64,000 nucleotides of DNA from Alphaproteobacteria bacterium (GTDB taxonomy: Bacteria > Pseudomonadota > Alphaproteobacteria > Micavibrionales > Micavibrionaceae): NCBI GenBank assembly GCA_018000295.1, contig JAGNKE010000005.1, positions 62,001 to 126,000 of the forward strand, in the 5' to 3' direction. A program made the position numbers and the translations under genes. The notes below the pieces were generated by a model. The model worked only from the letters and a program-made list of their open reading frames with translations, had not been told where the DNA came from and made no database searches. Below, piece by piece: positions 34,397 to 43,455 of this stretch. Positions within the stretch are counted from its first letter, which is position 1. Every line of letters begins with the position of its first letter.

Positions 34397-37300
34397 CTAT
34401 CTTTCAGGCTTATACGCTTCCCTTCTTCTCTCTCTTGAATTTTTTTGCTTTCCTCAACAAGTTCATTAACAATTTCCTCGATAACGGCGCTGATCATGGC
34501 CTGCCGCGAATCTCCAGTTTCGCTGTTTGCAAGAACACGCCTTCTAATTTCATTGCGAGCACTACCGCCCGGGTAGGCAAAAGAGAGCATTTGCCGCGCA
34601 CGCGAAGCGCCAAGATAAGTGTAAAGCCGATTTCGAATAGCCACGTCCTCAGCAGAGGTGTTCAACGACCACAACTCAATCGGCCCAAGAGTATTATAAA
34701 GATGCTGCTCGTAACGGCCCGATGTCGTTCCCAGAACCAAAAGACACGGAGCTCCGATAGACTTAGGACCCGTTAGACGGTAACGTATAACGTGCCGTGC
34801 GGTATTAGAGAGACCGAACCTCTGGACAACATCGTCAACAGCCTTATCGGAAATCGCTGTACCGAGAACCCAGACACCCGTAGCCAGATCGACCATATCC
34901 TTGTCGAAGTCATCAAGAAGCTGGGAGGTGAGAACAATCTGAACGCCGCGCTTCCGGCCCTCACGAACGTCACGTATGACCTGCGCACGAACTGAATTCG
35001 ATTTGCTCGTTCTATGAAACTCGTCAAAGTTGAGTCGCTTTGGCGTTTCAGCGACTTCTTGCAGTCTCAGGGAGTGGAACTGCTGGAACTTCTCAGGAAT
35101 ATGCTGAATGGACTCCTGACTCATCCACCAAGAGCGCACCAGCGCATGACGGGCCAGCATATACATGATCGAAGTCTGACGATCCGCCGCCTCATCGCCT
35201 TGAGGGGCGACGTCCATCAAGTCCAGCGAACACAGGCGGGTATCGGCGATATCGAACTGGGTAACAGAAGAAAGGATCGGATACTCGCGGATGGCCGAAG
35301 TAACCATACGCTCAAAAGCGCTAAGGACAGTCTCTGCACTAAATCCAACGGAAGTTTCTTCAAGCAGGTTTCTGATCTGCGGCCGTCTCGAGGCGGTAAT
35401 AGAGTCATTGAGAGTCGGAACGGCATGACGCTGTGCAACGTTGGCCAAATGAAATTGTTCCAGTTCGAAGAGTTTGTCAACGATATCCCACCAGAACGGA
35501 TCAGTGGGCAGATGGATATTATACTTGTTGATGGCCGCGTCAATGTCGGCTTCCAAGCGGGGCAGATAAGGCCTTGCCTCGGCGTTCGCAGCCGAATCAT
35601 CTCTCCACCGGAACATCTCATCAACCACCAAGCCGCAAAGCTGCTGCATCCCGTCATAAGGTTTGTCATATCCAGGAGGTGTGGTTAAAAGGGTAAGCAA
35701 TTCAACAAGATAAGAACGCTCGTCAGGAAGAGGGTAACGACAGCCTAACTGCGTATCGAACGGGTTGATGGCGTACTGGTGAGCCATTTGTAGCCTGAAG
35801 TAGGAGGCTTCATGATGGCGGGCCAAAGGCAAAGCCTCTTTGATCAGGGAGACAAGACCGGAAGACGATGGCCCAATATCAACAACTGCGACATAAGGTA
35901 GCTTCGAAAGCCCAGGAGAGATACAAGTGCCTAAATTGAGAGAGTTAAGCAATACGGACTTTCCCGCCCCAGGTTGGGCGAAGATCAAATCAAACCACGT
36001 CGTTGTAAGATTCGTTCCAGTTTGATAAGGCCAAAGTTTACCATCAGGAGTTCTGAAGATAATGGCTCCCTCATCGAAGGGACTCGAAGGCCGCTGCCAA
36101 GGCAACAGCTTCATAATCTCAATCATCGGGGCAATCCCGGTTGGGGCGGTGCCACCGCAATGAATACCCATGGCGGACGACATAACACAATCAAGCGGGT
36201 CACCGGAAAATTCGCTCACCTGAGCGTAGCCCCAACTTTCAATAGCCTGAAGGAGTACTGACAGACGGTCCAGGATTTTATCTTTTTCCTCGATCACACA
36301 CCAAGTGGCAAAGGAAAGCCTGAATTTTACGACAGGCTCCTTACGCGCCAGAGCCATCAGACTTTCCAGAGAGTACTTAATTTGTTTGTTTGAACCATTG
36401 GTAGGCCCAAGTATCGTGGCAGCAAAAGCCCGAAAGGCCAGTGCGGATGCGCCGCCACCCTCGATCAGAAAAGATATCCTGAAGGGAATATCTGCTTCAA
36501 CCAAACGGTTCATAAGAATGGGAAAAGCCGTCGAATCCATCGGGCCCAAAGTCATATCGCCCCCGGCCCATAAAAGGTTGCCTATCCTGACCACTGACTT
36601 ACCAAGAACGCGAGCGTCTGCAGCAGTAATCTGGTTAGGAAGGGTGGGCCACAGGATATCCGACATATCAACAGTGCTTTGCGGCGCACGCGGAGGGATC
36701 GGATCACCAGGAAGACAGGCCCGCCAGTTCTCATTGGCACGATCAGGAAACATATTATTACGAACGGCCGTGATGGCATCGTGAACTTCCATAAGTTTGC
36801 ATCCGATGCCCATCTCATCCAATCCCGACAAAATAGCGCTCACAAAACTTTTATGTCGGGTTCGTAGAGGTTCCATAACTCCGAGCGGATACTGGGCGTG
36901 CCCAGCCGGAAGCCAGTTTTTAGCTTCATCTTTTACGCCCTGCACAGCTCTCTTAACTTCGCTCTTGCTGAGGATTAATGGCCTGGTCCACACAACAAAA
37001 TAACACTCCTCATGCGTACAAAAACGCTCAAGGTTCTTGATCCTTTCCTCCAAAAGATCATCAACTTCCAATCCAATATTACTCGCAGAGGTACGACTGG
37101 GTTTGACATAGTTTTCCAGCATCTGTCGAACCCTGCCAGGATCTCTAACAAAATAGACCTGCATGGCATGACCCTGTCGGTCGAAACGCGAGCCAATCTT
37201 GATAGTTGAAGAGCTGACAATTGTGTTATACTCATCATCACCGATTATCTGCCTGCTACCTTCAATTTTAATGTAAGAAAGCAAAGAACCGTCAGAGGAA

Positions 37301-37404
37301 ACGATGGTCGTCTCATTTTCCATCGTTTCAAGTCGGATAAACGACGAAACTGAAAACTTTAGGCCTTTTTGAAAAGGCAAAAGCATTTTATCAAGTAACT
37401 TCAT
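34393..37404 (-). CDS. icmB: IcmB/DotO-type secretion ATPase (TraU/VirB4-like)
   Basis: The large cytosolic ATPase that powers type IVB secretion or conjugation. At 1003 residues it is close to Legionella DotO (about 1000). The P-loop FAQPGAGKS lies near residue 475, LNFDEFHRTSKS is a Walker-B-like motif near residue 800, and QIVLTSQLLDDFD follows as in VirB4-type enzymes. I chose ATG 37404 (MKLLDKMLLPFQKG) over a TTG nine codons earlier. It follows icmJ by 115 bases and is the penultimate gene of the icmL-to-icmB run, in Legionella order. Confidence 0.95.
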   Translation of the reverse strand: MKLLDKMLLPFQKGLKFSVSSFIRLETMENETTIVSSDGSLLSYIKIEGSRQIIGDDEYNTIVSSSTIKIGSRFDRQGHAMQVYFVRDPGRVRQMLENYVKPSRTSASNIGLEVDDLLEERIKNLERFCTHEECYFVVWTRPLILSKSEVKRAVQGVKDEAKNWLPAGHAQYPLGVMEPLRTRHKSFVSAILSGLDEMGIGCKLMEVHDAITAVRNNMFPDRANENWRACLPGDPIPPRAPQSTVDMSDILWPTLPNQITAADARVLGKSVVRIGNLLWAGGDMTLGPMDSTAFPILMNRLVEADIPFRISFLIEGGGASALAFRAFAATILGPTNGSNKQIKYSLESLMALARKEPVVKFRLSFATWCVIEEKDKILDRLSVLLQAIESWGYAQVSEFSGDPLDCVMSSAMGIHCGGTAPTGIAPMIEIMKLLPWQRPSSPFDEGAIIFRTPDGKLWPYQTGTNLTTTWFDLIFAQPGAGKSVLLNSLNLGTCISPGLSKLPYVAVVDIGPSSSGLVSLIKEALPLARHHEASYFRLQMAHQYAINPFDTQLGCRYPLPDERSYLVELLTLLTTPPGYDKPYDGMQQLCGLVVDEMFRWRDDSAANAEARPYLPRLEADIDAAINKYNIHLPTDPFWWDIVDKLFELEQFHLANVAQRHAVPTLNDSITASRRPQIRNLLEETSVGFSAETVLSAFERMVTSAIREYPILSSVTQFDIADTRLCSLDLMDVAPQGDEAADRQTSIMYMLARHALVRSWWMSQESIQHIPEKFQQFHSLRLQEVAETPKRLNFDEFHRTSKSNSVRAQVIRDVREGRKRGVQIVLTSQLLDDFDKDMVDLATGVWVLGTAISDKAVDDVVQRFGLSNTARHVIRYRLTGPKSIGAPCLLVLGTTSGRYEQHLYNTLGPIELWSLNTSAEDVAIRNRLYTYLGASRARQMLSFAYPGGSARNEIRRRVLANSETGDSRQAMISAVIEEIVNELVEESKKIQEREEGKRISLKDR

Positions 37405-37519
37405 GTGCGGCTGTGAATGTGTTCTTCCCAAGAGTACTCTTGCCTGCTCATATTACACAAACAAAATAAGAAGGAAAGGCTTAAGAAAAAACAGAGCCCG
37501 ATTCGTAAGGTTAATAAAA

Positions 37520-38233
37520 TTAACTGCTATGAATGCTGTTATAAATACTGAACCATTGCTGTGGAGGCTTGCCGCCGAAAGGCCCGTCCTTTGAACGCCA
37601 ATAGGCAAGAATTTGAGGAAACTGATTAAATTCAAGATCTGCTTCCTTAATAATACGGCGATCAAGTGGAAAAAGCTTGACACCCTCAAGCTTCTGGGCG
37701 CGGATACCGTAGTGATGGTCGCTTAGATAATCCTTCAAAACCGTTGCGAGGGTATAAGCGTCATCAGTTCCAATTCTCTTACGAATAGGATCCCTTCTTT
37801 TCATAAGTCCATCCAGAGCTTTTCGGGCAGCCTCTGCGATCGGTCCCTGAGAAATTCGAGCAACATAAATAGCGCGGGCCATATGATGGAGATCAGCTTG
37901 ATCAATCTCAGGTAGCCACAACAAAACACCCGACTTCATAACTCCGACTTGATCTAGGTTAAAGCACTGGTGACAAAAAATACACACCGTGGCGAGGTTG
38001 CCCTCACTGATATCCGCCACGTTACCATTAACCTGGATGACTTCCTGATATTTCTTAGACTGGAACCCGCAGCACCTGCAGGAAAAACCATCGCGTTCGA
38101 ATATTGTTTGCTTAAGGTCTTTCGATACAGTCTCTCTAGCAGAAGAGGAGCCGGAATCTCCGGCTCCCTCCTTTTTCTTTTTTGACCTTCCGGTAAACTT
38201 GGAAAGCCCCAAAGTGATCGGTATACGATCCAC
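37520..38233 (-). CDS. icmJ: IcmJ/DotN-like protein with HNH-type zinc fold
   Basis: In Legionella DotN (IcmJ) is a small cytosolic part of the type IV coupling complex that binds zinc. Here 237 residues contain IFERDGFSCRCCGFQSKKYQEV, then CIFCHQCF, giving a C-x2-C ... C-x2-C(x2)C metal site with an HNH-like layout. The segment matches the recalled Legionella pattern CQFCGFQA...NLVTACCFCAQCF and the following VGVM-x-SGVLLWLPE. The position between icmD and icmB is conserved. The N-terminus has an extra Lys/Ser-rich linker. It lies 14 bases after icmD. Confidence 0.88.
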   Translation of the reverse strand: MDRIPITLGLSKFTGRSKKKKEGAGDSGSSSARETVSKDLKQTIFERDGFSCRCCGFQSKKYQEVIQVNGNVADISEGNLATVCIFCHQCFNLDQVGVMKSGVLLWLPEIDQADLHHMARAIYVARISQGPIAEAARKALDGLMKRRDPIRKRIGTDDAYTLATVLKDYLSDHHYGIRAQKLEGVKLFPLDRRIIKEADLEFNQFPQILAYWRSKDGPFGGKPPQQWFSIYNSIHSS

Positions 38234-38247
38234 TTCTTGTTCCTGAC

Positions 38248-38658
38248 TTAAGAAACGTTAAAGCTGACAGAGTTCATCAGAGCAGCAGAAGAGTTCTGAC
38301 CTTGGTTGTTGCTGTCAAGCGTTTCTGCCATCGCTTCCATCAGGATCGGGAGAGCGAAGAGGATACCACCGGCAGCAAGACGGATCGCACCATCTTTCAG
38401 CGGGGTCTGGGTGGGGTTTTCAACGTGGTCTTTAATCTTCAGAACACCGAGAACGCCAAGGAGCAAACCGAAAAGGTAGCAAAGAGCGGTCAAGAGACCG
38501 GGGATGCTGGCAATAGACGTTGTGATGTTTTGAGCGATAGAGCTGAAGTTGTTCGCGCCCCCTGCTGCAGCGTACGCGCTGGTAGCAGAAGATGCAATAG
38601 CACCAGCCGTCATGGCTGCGCCGAGTTTGTAGTAGGTGAGTTTGGTTGTCTTGAACAT
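38248..38658 (-). CDS. icmD: IcmD/DotP-like small membrane protein
   Basis: A 136-residue protein with a cleavable-looking signal (GAIASSATSAYA) and two membrane helices flanking the conserved module IKDHVENPTQTPLKDGAIRL. This helix-loop-helix module is typical of IcmD/DotP (TraQ-like). Its exact role in the apparatus is unknown; it is an inner-membrane or periplasmic component. The same module recurs five times in the upstream gene. A perfect CtrA-type box lies 118 bases upstream, so icmD may have its own promoter. Confidence 0.9.
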   Translation of the reverse strand: MFKTTKLTYYKLGAAMTAGAIASSATSAYAAAGGANNFSSIAQNITTSIASIPGLLTALCYLFGLLLGVLGVLKIKDHVENPTQTPLKDGAIRLAAGGILFALPILMEAMAETLDSNNQGQNSSAALMNSVSFNVS

Positions 38659-38775
38659 TTAAGTTCCTCCTCTTACCAAAGTTTTGCTTACTTAATAACC
38701 AATAGTAACAAGAATAACATAATTTTGCCACAATTATTTTTGGCAAAAACTACAAAGTTTTGAGAAAAAGAAACA

Positions 38776-38790
38776 TTAAGGAACTATTAA
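38776..38790. promoter_or_regulatory. Candidate CtrA box upstream of icmD
   Basis: A perfect TTAA-GGAACTA-TTAA overlaps the stop codon of the 562-residue gene and lies in the AT-rich 128-base gap before icmD. Confidence 0.35.
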
Positions 38791-40475
38791 GCGAAGGTTA
38801 CGCCAAAGGCTGTAATTCCTATTGTTTGCTGGACAGCGTTAAGAAGAGGCCCGAGATTGACCGCCATAGCGCCGCCGATGATATGAGTCATTGACGACAT
38901 AAGAGAAGCTTGCTGGTTGCCCTCGGCAACCTGTCTCATGATAAACAGACCACGGACGAAACTGATCGAGCCCACAATAATCATAAAACGGAGGACGGCG
39001 CTGACGACATGGTAAACGGCGTCGGTCTCTGCAGCAGCCATACCGGCGGTGTAAGTTAAAGTAGCGAAAGTAGCCGTCTGCGGGTCTCCGAACAAAGTCG
39101 AAGAAAAGGCGCGCATGATAACGTTCGCAGAAATAAGGATTCCCCCAATCGTAAAAGTAGACACGGTGCCCATACCACCCGGCCCTCTCGGGCCGTCTTG
39201 TGCAGTTTTGACGAGCCTAGAGATGCCGATCATGATAAAAATCATGCCAGCAACAAAACAGAAGAAGTTAAGAACAACCTGGCTGGGGCCAAGAACCTCA
39301 CCCATGAAACAGGCCATGACCATATCAAGGGAATTAGTGCCCACGCCGCAAGCATTGGCGCCGAAAAGAAGAGAAAGATCCCCCTCGTACCCAGTAGTAG
39401 TGCCAAGTCCGGGTAAGCGATAGGCATTTAACGGAGAAAGATCGGGTAGAAAAGTCATTTGCAGAGCAGAAACTACAGTGGGGAGAGAGAAAAAAGCGCC
39501 ACCCGCAATTAACCTGGAAACCCCATCCCACAAAGAAGTCTGCTGGGGGTTTAAAACATGGTTCTTGATTTTTACCAAAGCCCAGACCCCGAAGACTAAG
39601 CCAAGCATATAAGCAATTCCCGACAAAAATGCAGCTATACCTGAGGAATTTAGCCATGCCGCGCAAATGACCTCACCGACCCTGGTTGGAGCCGTCGCGG
39701 TCAGGGGGTTACAGGCTATACCTGTAGAAAGCGTCACATAAAGCCAATCGTCAGACGCAAAGGTAAACGATGCAACGTTAAGTAAGCCCGCCGTAACCTC
39801 CCAAACACCAAGCCCCCCTCCGCCTACAGTGTTCCACATAGCTTCAAAAACCGCAGGCAGACCGAACATGGCACCGCCTATAATCAGGTTAATGACACCC
39901 TCCTTGAGAGAAACCCGGGCGGGATCCTCCACATGATCCTTAAGCTTAAGAATACCGATAACCCCCATGAGCAGACCAAGAAGGTATGCAACAGCGGTAA
40001 TAAGACCGGGCAGCAGTTGGGTTTCGGCGACGATATAGGACAAGAGAGAGTTGAAATTCATACCGCCAAGGCCTGTAAAAAGCCCCAAAAGTGCGGAGGC
40101 ACTGTTAAAGAAAGTGACAGTATCAACACCAACCCAACCACCACCGCCGTAAATAGTTTCCGTCATGGCCTCGTAAACGATAGGCAGGGAAAAAAGTGCA
40201 CCGCCAGCGATATAACGGACAACGGGAACGCGAAAAGGGGTCTGATTCGGATTGTTGACGTGCTCAATAGTCTTCATGACCGCCTGGTAGGCGATATAAA
40301 GCCCGAGAGTATAGGAAAAGGCCGTAATCAGTCCCGGAATAAGGGACGCTGAGGTAGTCATATTCTCCGCGATATCGTCAACACCCTGCGCCCAAGCCAA
40401 ACCGGATAGAACCGCAGACGCAAGAAAAGCTGAAATACCAGCAAAACAACGCGAAAAAAGGCTATTTCTCATCAT
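38787..40475 (-). CDS. Multi-module IcmC/IcmD-like membrane protein
   Basis: A 562-residue, very hydrophobic protein with an N-terminal signal (AFLASAVLSGLAWA). It carries the IcmD-type module (two helices around H-V-x-N/D-P-x-Q-T/S-x-L) near residues 69-98 (IEHVNNPNQTP), 176-205 (LKDHVEDPARVS) and 303-332 (IKNHVLNPQQTS). Degenerate copies lie near 420-450 (VKTAQDGPRG) and 505-540 (MRQVAEGNQQAS). Legionella has separate small icmC and icmD genes here. This gene sits in the icmC position and looks like serial duplication and fusion. Extra-module loops carry Cys residues and would face the periplasm. It is probably an inner-membrane component. Confidence 0.85.
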   Translation of the reverse strand: MMRNSLFSRCFAGISAFLASAVLSGLAWAQGVDDIAENMTTSASLIPGLITAFSYTLGLYIAYQAVMKTIEHVNNPNQTPFRVPVVRYIAGGALFSLPIVYEAMTETIYGGGGWVGVDTVTFFNSASALLGLFTGLGGMNFNSLLSYIVAETQLLPGLITAVAYLLGLLMGVIGILKLKDHVEDPARVSLKEGVINLIIGGAMFGLPAVFEAMWNTVGGGGLGVWEVTAGLLNVASFTFASDDWLYVTLSTGIACNPLTATAPTRVGEVICAAWLNSSGIAAFLSGIAYMLGLVFGVWALVKIKNHVLNPQQTSLWDGVSRLIAGGAFFSLPTVVSALQMTFLPDLSPLNAYRLPGLGTTTGYEGDLSLLFGANACGVGTNSLDMVMACFMGEVLGPSQVVLNFFCFVAGMIFIMIGISRLVKTAQDGPRGPGGMGTVSTFTIGGILISANVIMRAFSSTLFGDPQTATFATLTYTAGMAAAETDAVYHVVSAVLRFMIIVGSISFVRGLFIMRQVAEGNQQASLMSSMTHIIGGAMAVNLGPLLNAVQQTIGITAFGVTFA

Positions 40476-40616
40476 GACACACTTTTTCTGCCTAAGTATT
40501 CCCTTGCTCTATTAGAGCATAATTACGCTCTAAAACGCAAACTTTCTGTTAAACAAGGAGAAAAGCCCATGCCTTAACTCCCCATCAAAAAAACGTACAA
40601 TAAAAGCAAACAAAAG

Positions 40617-40631
40617 TTAACAAAAAATTAA
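40617..40631. promoter_or_regulatory. Candidate CtrA box before the icmC-like gene
   Basis: A perfect TTAA-CAAAAAA-TTAA lies in the 159-base, AT-rich gap between icmG and the multi-module gene, 142 bases before the latter's start. Confidence 0.3.
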
Positions 40632-40634
40632 CTC

Positions 40635-42110
40635 TTACTGGCTTAGGCTCCCCATCGTACCTTTGATAACCCACTTACCGTTAACTTTGGTAATGGATTT
40701 AATTTTGCCGAAACCCGCAACGCGGTCCCCAATTTCAACAGACTTCACATCTCCAGTACGGCTGTCATAAAGAACGGCACTCCCGGGTTGTGCGGACCTT
40801 AACTTCCAAGAGGAAGCAGGGGCGGTTTTCTTGGAAACGACAACGGGTTTCTGGGGCGATGTTTCGACTTTTTTATCGGGGACAACTGGGTTCTGTGCCA
40901 GCATTTCCGGCTTATCGACGCGAACATCCACGGCCTCAGGTTGAACTCCGCTGTTCGAGGACGTCCCACCAGTGCTATCCTTCGCGGGAACCAAAGACAC
41001 AGAAGGAGAAGGCGAAGCAAGAGGCTCAGAAGCTGATATCTGATCTGGTTGTTCGTTCGAATCGCCCAAAGCGGAACTCTCGGCGAGATCACCATCGCTG
41101 ACCATTTCCAAACCTTCCTTGCTGGAGCTTTCTGAAACGGCCATAGGAGAATCATCTGAATTTTCGGGTTCCTCCAAAGAAGACAAGTCGTTCGGTTGAC
41201 TCAAAATACCGCCTTTCTCAGCTGTCAGGTCAGCTGAAGCGGCCAAAGAAGAAGAGGCCGCGTCAAGGCTGCCGTCCAAAGTTTCGGCAGATTCCAGAAC
41301 CTCATCGACCTGTTTGCCGAGATCTAACTCACTCAAAGAATCAGACTCGGAAGCAATAACAACAGTATTCGCTGCCTCCGGGGTCTGTAAATCAACCGCC
41401 TGCCCGTCAGAAAGGCCGACGTCAGGTAAAGACTCACTTTCGGAGCCTGTCGAGGCAATAGTCCCAGGGGCCACTTCGGGAGCAAGAACCTGACCCGAAG
41501 GATCCTGAGCCAGCATTCCATCTTTTTCAGCCAGAGGAGCAATCTCTCGGATCTCCCCGTCAGCCATTTCTAAAGGCTGCAAATCTGAAGTTGAAACATC
41601 AGCACCAGGAAATGGAGTCAACACACCATCCCCATCGCTGTCGCCAGTCAAGGAGGTTGAATCAGCCGACACGCCGGCGGCATCACTTTCATTGGACGCA
41701 GGGCCTTCTTCCTTGGCAGATTCCAGATCCAGCTCTTGCGGAGCAGAGCTATCCTGCGGCATAGGGGGCAAATTCTGTAGCTCTGAAGATGTTAACGAGT
41801 CGGACGATGAAGGTATCGCTTCCTCTATTACAGACGAGCTCGCAGAAACGGCAGAAACACTTTTTTCAGTCTCCAATCCAGGGATAAGCTGGTTCTGGTA
41901 GGCGTACCAAGAGCCCCCACCCAAAAGTGAAATCAAAACCAAGCCAAATAACAATCCACCAGAAGACTTCTTTTTAGCGCCGCGCAAAACGTCTTCAGGC
42001 GAGGAAGCGCCCTCCTCAGAAGCTACAGCACTATCAGTCTCCTCACCCCACTGATCTTCATCAATAGTATCGAGATCGTCGAAATTTTCGACCTTTCCCT
42101 TGCCTGTCAT
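40635..42110 (-). CDS. icmG: IcmG/DotF-like inner-membrane protein
   Basis: A 491-residue bitopic protein. It has an acidic cytosolic N-terminus, one membrane helix near residues 52-70 (GGLLFGLVLISLLGGGSWYAY), then a very long Ser/Glu/Ala-rich disordered or helical stalk of about 350 residues. A small C-terminal domain (AVLYDSRTG, then VEIGDRVAGFGKIKSI) has the pattern of the PilP/TraP/IcmG C-terminal domain. In Legionella DotF helps assemble the core complex and recruits substrates. The stalk is far longer than in Legionella DotF (about 270 residues in all). The assignment rests on synteny plus the C-terminal domain. Confidence 0.75.
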   Translation of the reverse strand: MTGKGKVENFDDLDTIDEDQWGEETDSAVASEEGASSPEDVLRGAKKKSSGGLLFGLVLISLLGGGSWYAYQNQLIPGLETEKSVSAVSASSSVIEEAIPSSSDSLTSSELQNLPPMPQDSSAPQELDLESAKEEGPASNESDAAGVSADSTSLTGDSDGDGVLTPFPGADVSTSDLQPLEMADGEIREIAPLAEKDGMLAQDPSGQVLAPEVAPGTIASTGSESESLPDVGLSDGQAVDLQTPEAANTVVIASESDSLSELDLGKQVDEVLESAETLDGSLDAASSSLAASADLTAEKGGILSQPNDLSSLEEPENSDDSPMAVSESSSKEGLEMVSDGDLAESSALGDSNEQPDQISASEPLASPSPSVSLVPAKDSTGGTSSNSGVQPEAVDVRVDKPEMLAQNPVVPDKKVETSPQKPVVVSKKTAPASSWKLRSAQPGSAVLYDSRTGDVKSVEIGDRVAGFGKIKSITKVNGKWVIKGTMGSLSQ

Positions 42111-42189
42111 CAGCGAATCCTCTTCCGCTCAAATATTTAGAGAAAGCCACAAGAGTACTTAAACTCAAGAATAAAAACCAGCTTAAGGA

Positions 42190-43455
42190 CTAGGTATCGT
42201 CATTCTCAGAAGTCACAGCCTCGGTAAAAAGAATACCGATAGGCGTACCAGCATGGATCTTGACGAGAACCTGAACATCATCATTGATCTCTTCAATAAT
42301 ATCTCTGACTTCCGCACCAGCCTCTTTCACACCAAGAGCAACCTCCTCTTCTGTGTTTAAGTCTTGCTGTGTATCAGTCGTAGTCGTACCGCTCGATCCC
42401 GTTTCGATAACGATGCTCGTGGCGTCAGATTGTGCGATGGCTTCGGAAAAGCCCTCGATAAAAGCCGCCGCCGCAGGCAAAAGAATTCTCTGTAAATAAC
42501 GGTGATCGACTTCCGTGGCCATACCAGGCAAAGAAGTGTCAGGATCCAGAGCTATAGCAGAAATTCTGCTGTCACGCCCGTCGACGACAATTCTATCGAA
42601 CTGGAGGGTAAGGTAGTCGTTCTGAACAGTGAACGAGCCGATCATTTTCGAACCTCTCAAAGGGCCGGAAACGAGAAGTACGAGAACGGGACCAGGTATG
42701 TCAGAGTTAGCCTCAAGTAAAAGCTGACCATATTCAATCTCTCCGGCGGGAATAATAATCTCGGGGTCGACCTCTTCTTCCTCTCCGTCGAACTCTCCAT
42801 TCCCCTCAGCGTCACCTTTAGGGGCACCTCCACCTCCGCCGGCTCCTTCAGCTTCAACTTTATAAATGCGCTTGTACTGCATACGAATACGCTCACCTTG
42901 GCGGGAAAGAACATTCTGCATCTGCTTGGCCATGGAGTCAGCCATCTGCTTCATGGCTTCATTCTGCTGTTCAGAATCAAGAACAGTAACCGGCTCTACA
43001 TCCTCAGAGTCGCCAGTATCCCTAAGAACGCGCTCTTCCTGCAGACGTCTCCACCGATGCAGAGGATCCTCCGTCTCCTCCTGCTCCTCAGGAAGCTGAA
43101 GACGGTCGGAGGGGGTTTCAACAGGGACAGGAATGGTACTTTCTCCAGTCTTTATAGCCTTCTCAAAATCGGCCTCGTTAGCTTCTTCAACTGCCTCGAC
43201 ATAAGCAGGCGAAGCCTCGGCACCGCCCGGCGGGGAGTTCACCTGTGACGGCGCAGGAACCATAGACTTCTTAACCTCGTCAGGTTTAGCCCCAAAGAAG
43301 TAAAGAGCGCCAATAAAAAGTGCAACGACACCAAGAACGACCCCGACCTTTACGACCGGACTGTTCCGCCACATATCTCCAAGCGTGTTCTTCTGTACAA
43401 ACTCACCAAACCCCTCTTCAGAGCCAATGATTTCCTCGTCAAGATCGTCATTCAT
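42190..43455 (-). CDS. icmE: IcmE/DotG (TraO/VirB10-like) core-complex protein
   Basis: DotG spans the envelope and forms the central channel of the type IVB core with DotH and DotF. The 421 residues show a membrane helix near residues 35-54, a Pro/Glu-rich linker and a C-terminal VirB10-like domain: PAGEIEYGQLLLEANSDIPG, then VLVSGPLRGSKMIGSF and the terminal VHAGTPIGILF-like segment. It lacks the long pentapeptide-repeat region of Legionella DotG (over 1000 residues), so it resembles IncI TraO. It overlaps icmK by 8 bases. Confidence 0.93.
   Translation of the reverse strand: MNDDLDEEIIGSEEGFGEFVQKNTLGDMWRNSPVVKVGVVLGVVALFIGALYFFGAKPDEVKKSMVPAPSQVNSPPGGAEASPAYVEAVEEANEADFEKAIKTGESTIPVPVETPSDRLQLPEEQEETEDPLHRWRRLQEERVLRDTGDSEDVEPVTVLDSEQQNEAMKQMADSMAKQMQNVLSRQGERIRMQYKRIYKVEAEGAGGGGGAPKGDAEGNGEFDGEEEEVDPEIIIPAGEIEYGQLLLEANSDIPGPVLVLLVSGPLRGSKMIGSFTVQNDYLTLQFDRIVVDGRDSRISAIALDPDTSLPGMATEVDHRYLQRILLPAAAAFIEGFSEAIAQSDATSIVIETGSSGTTTTDTQQDLNTEEEVALGVKEAGAEVRDIIEEINDDVQVLVKIHAGTPIGILFTEAVTSENDDT

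Noticed and set aside
42502-42914. Open frames on both strands inside icmE
   Set aside because: They lack family features and lie within a clear coding sequence.
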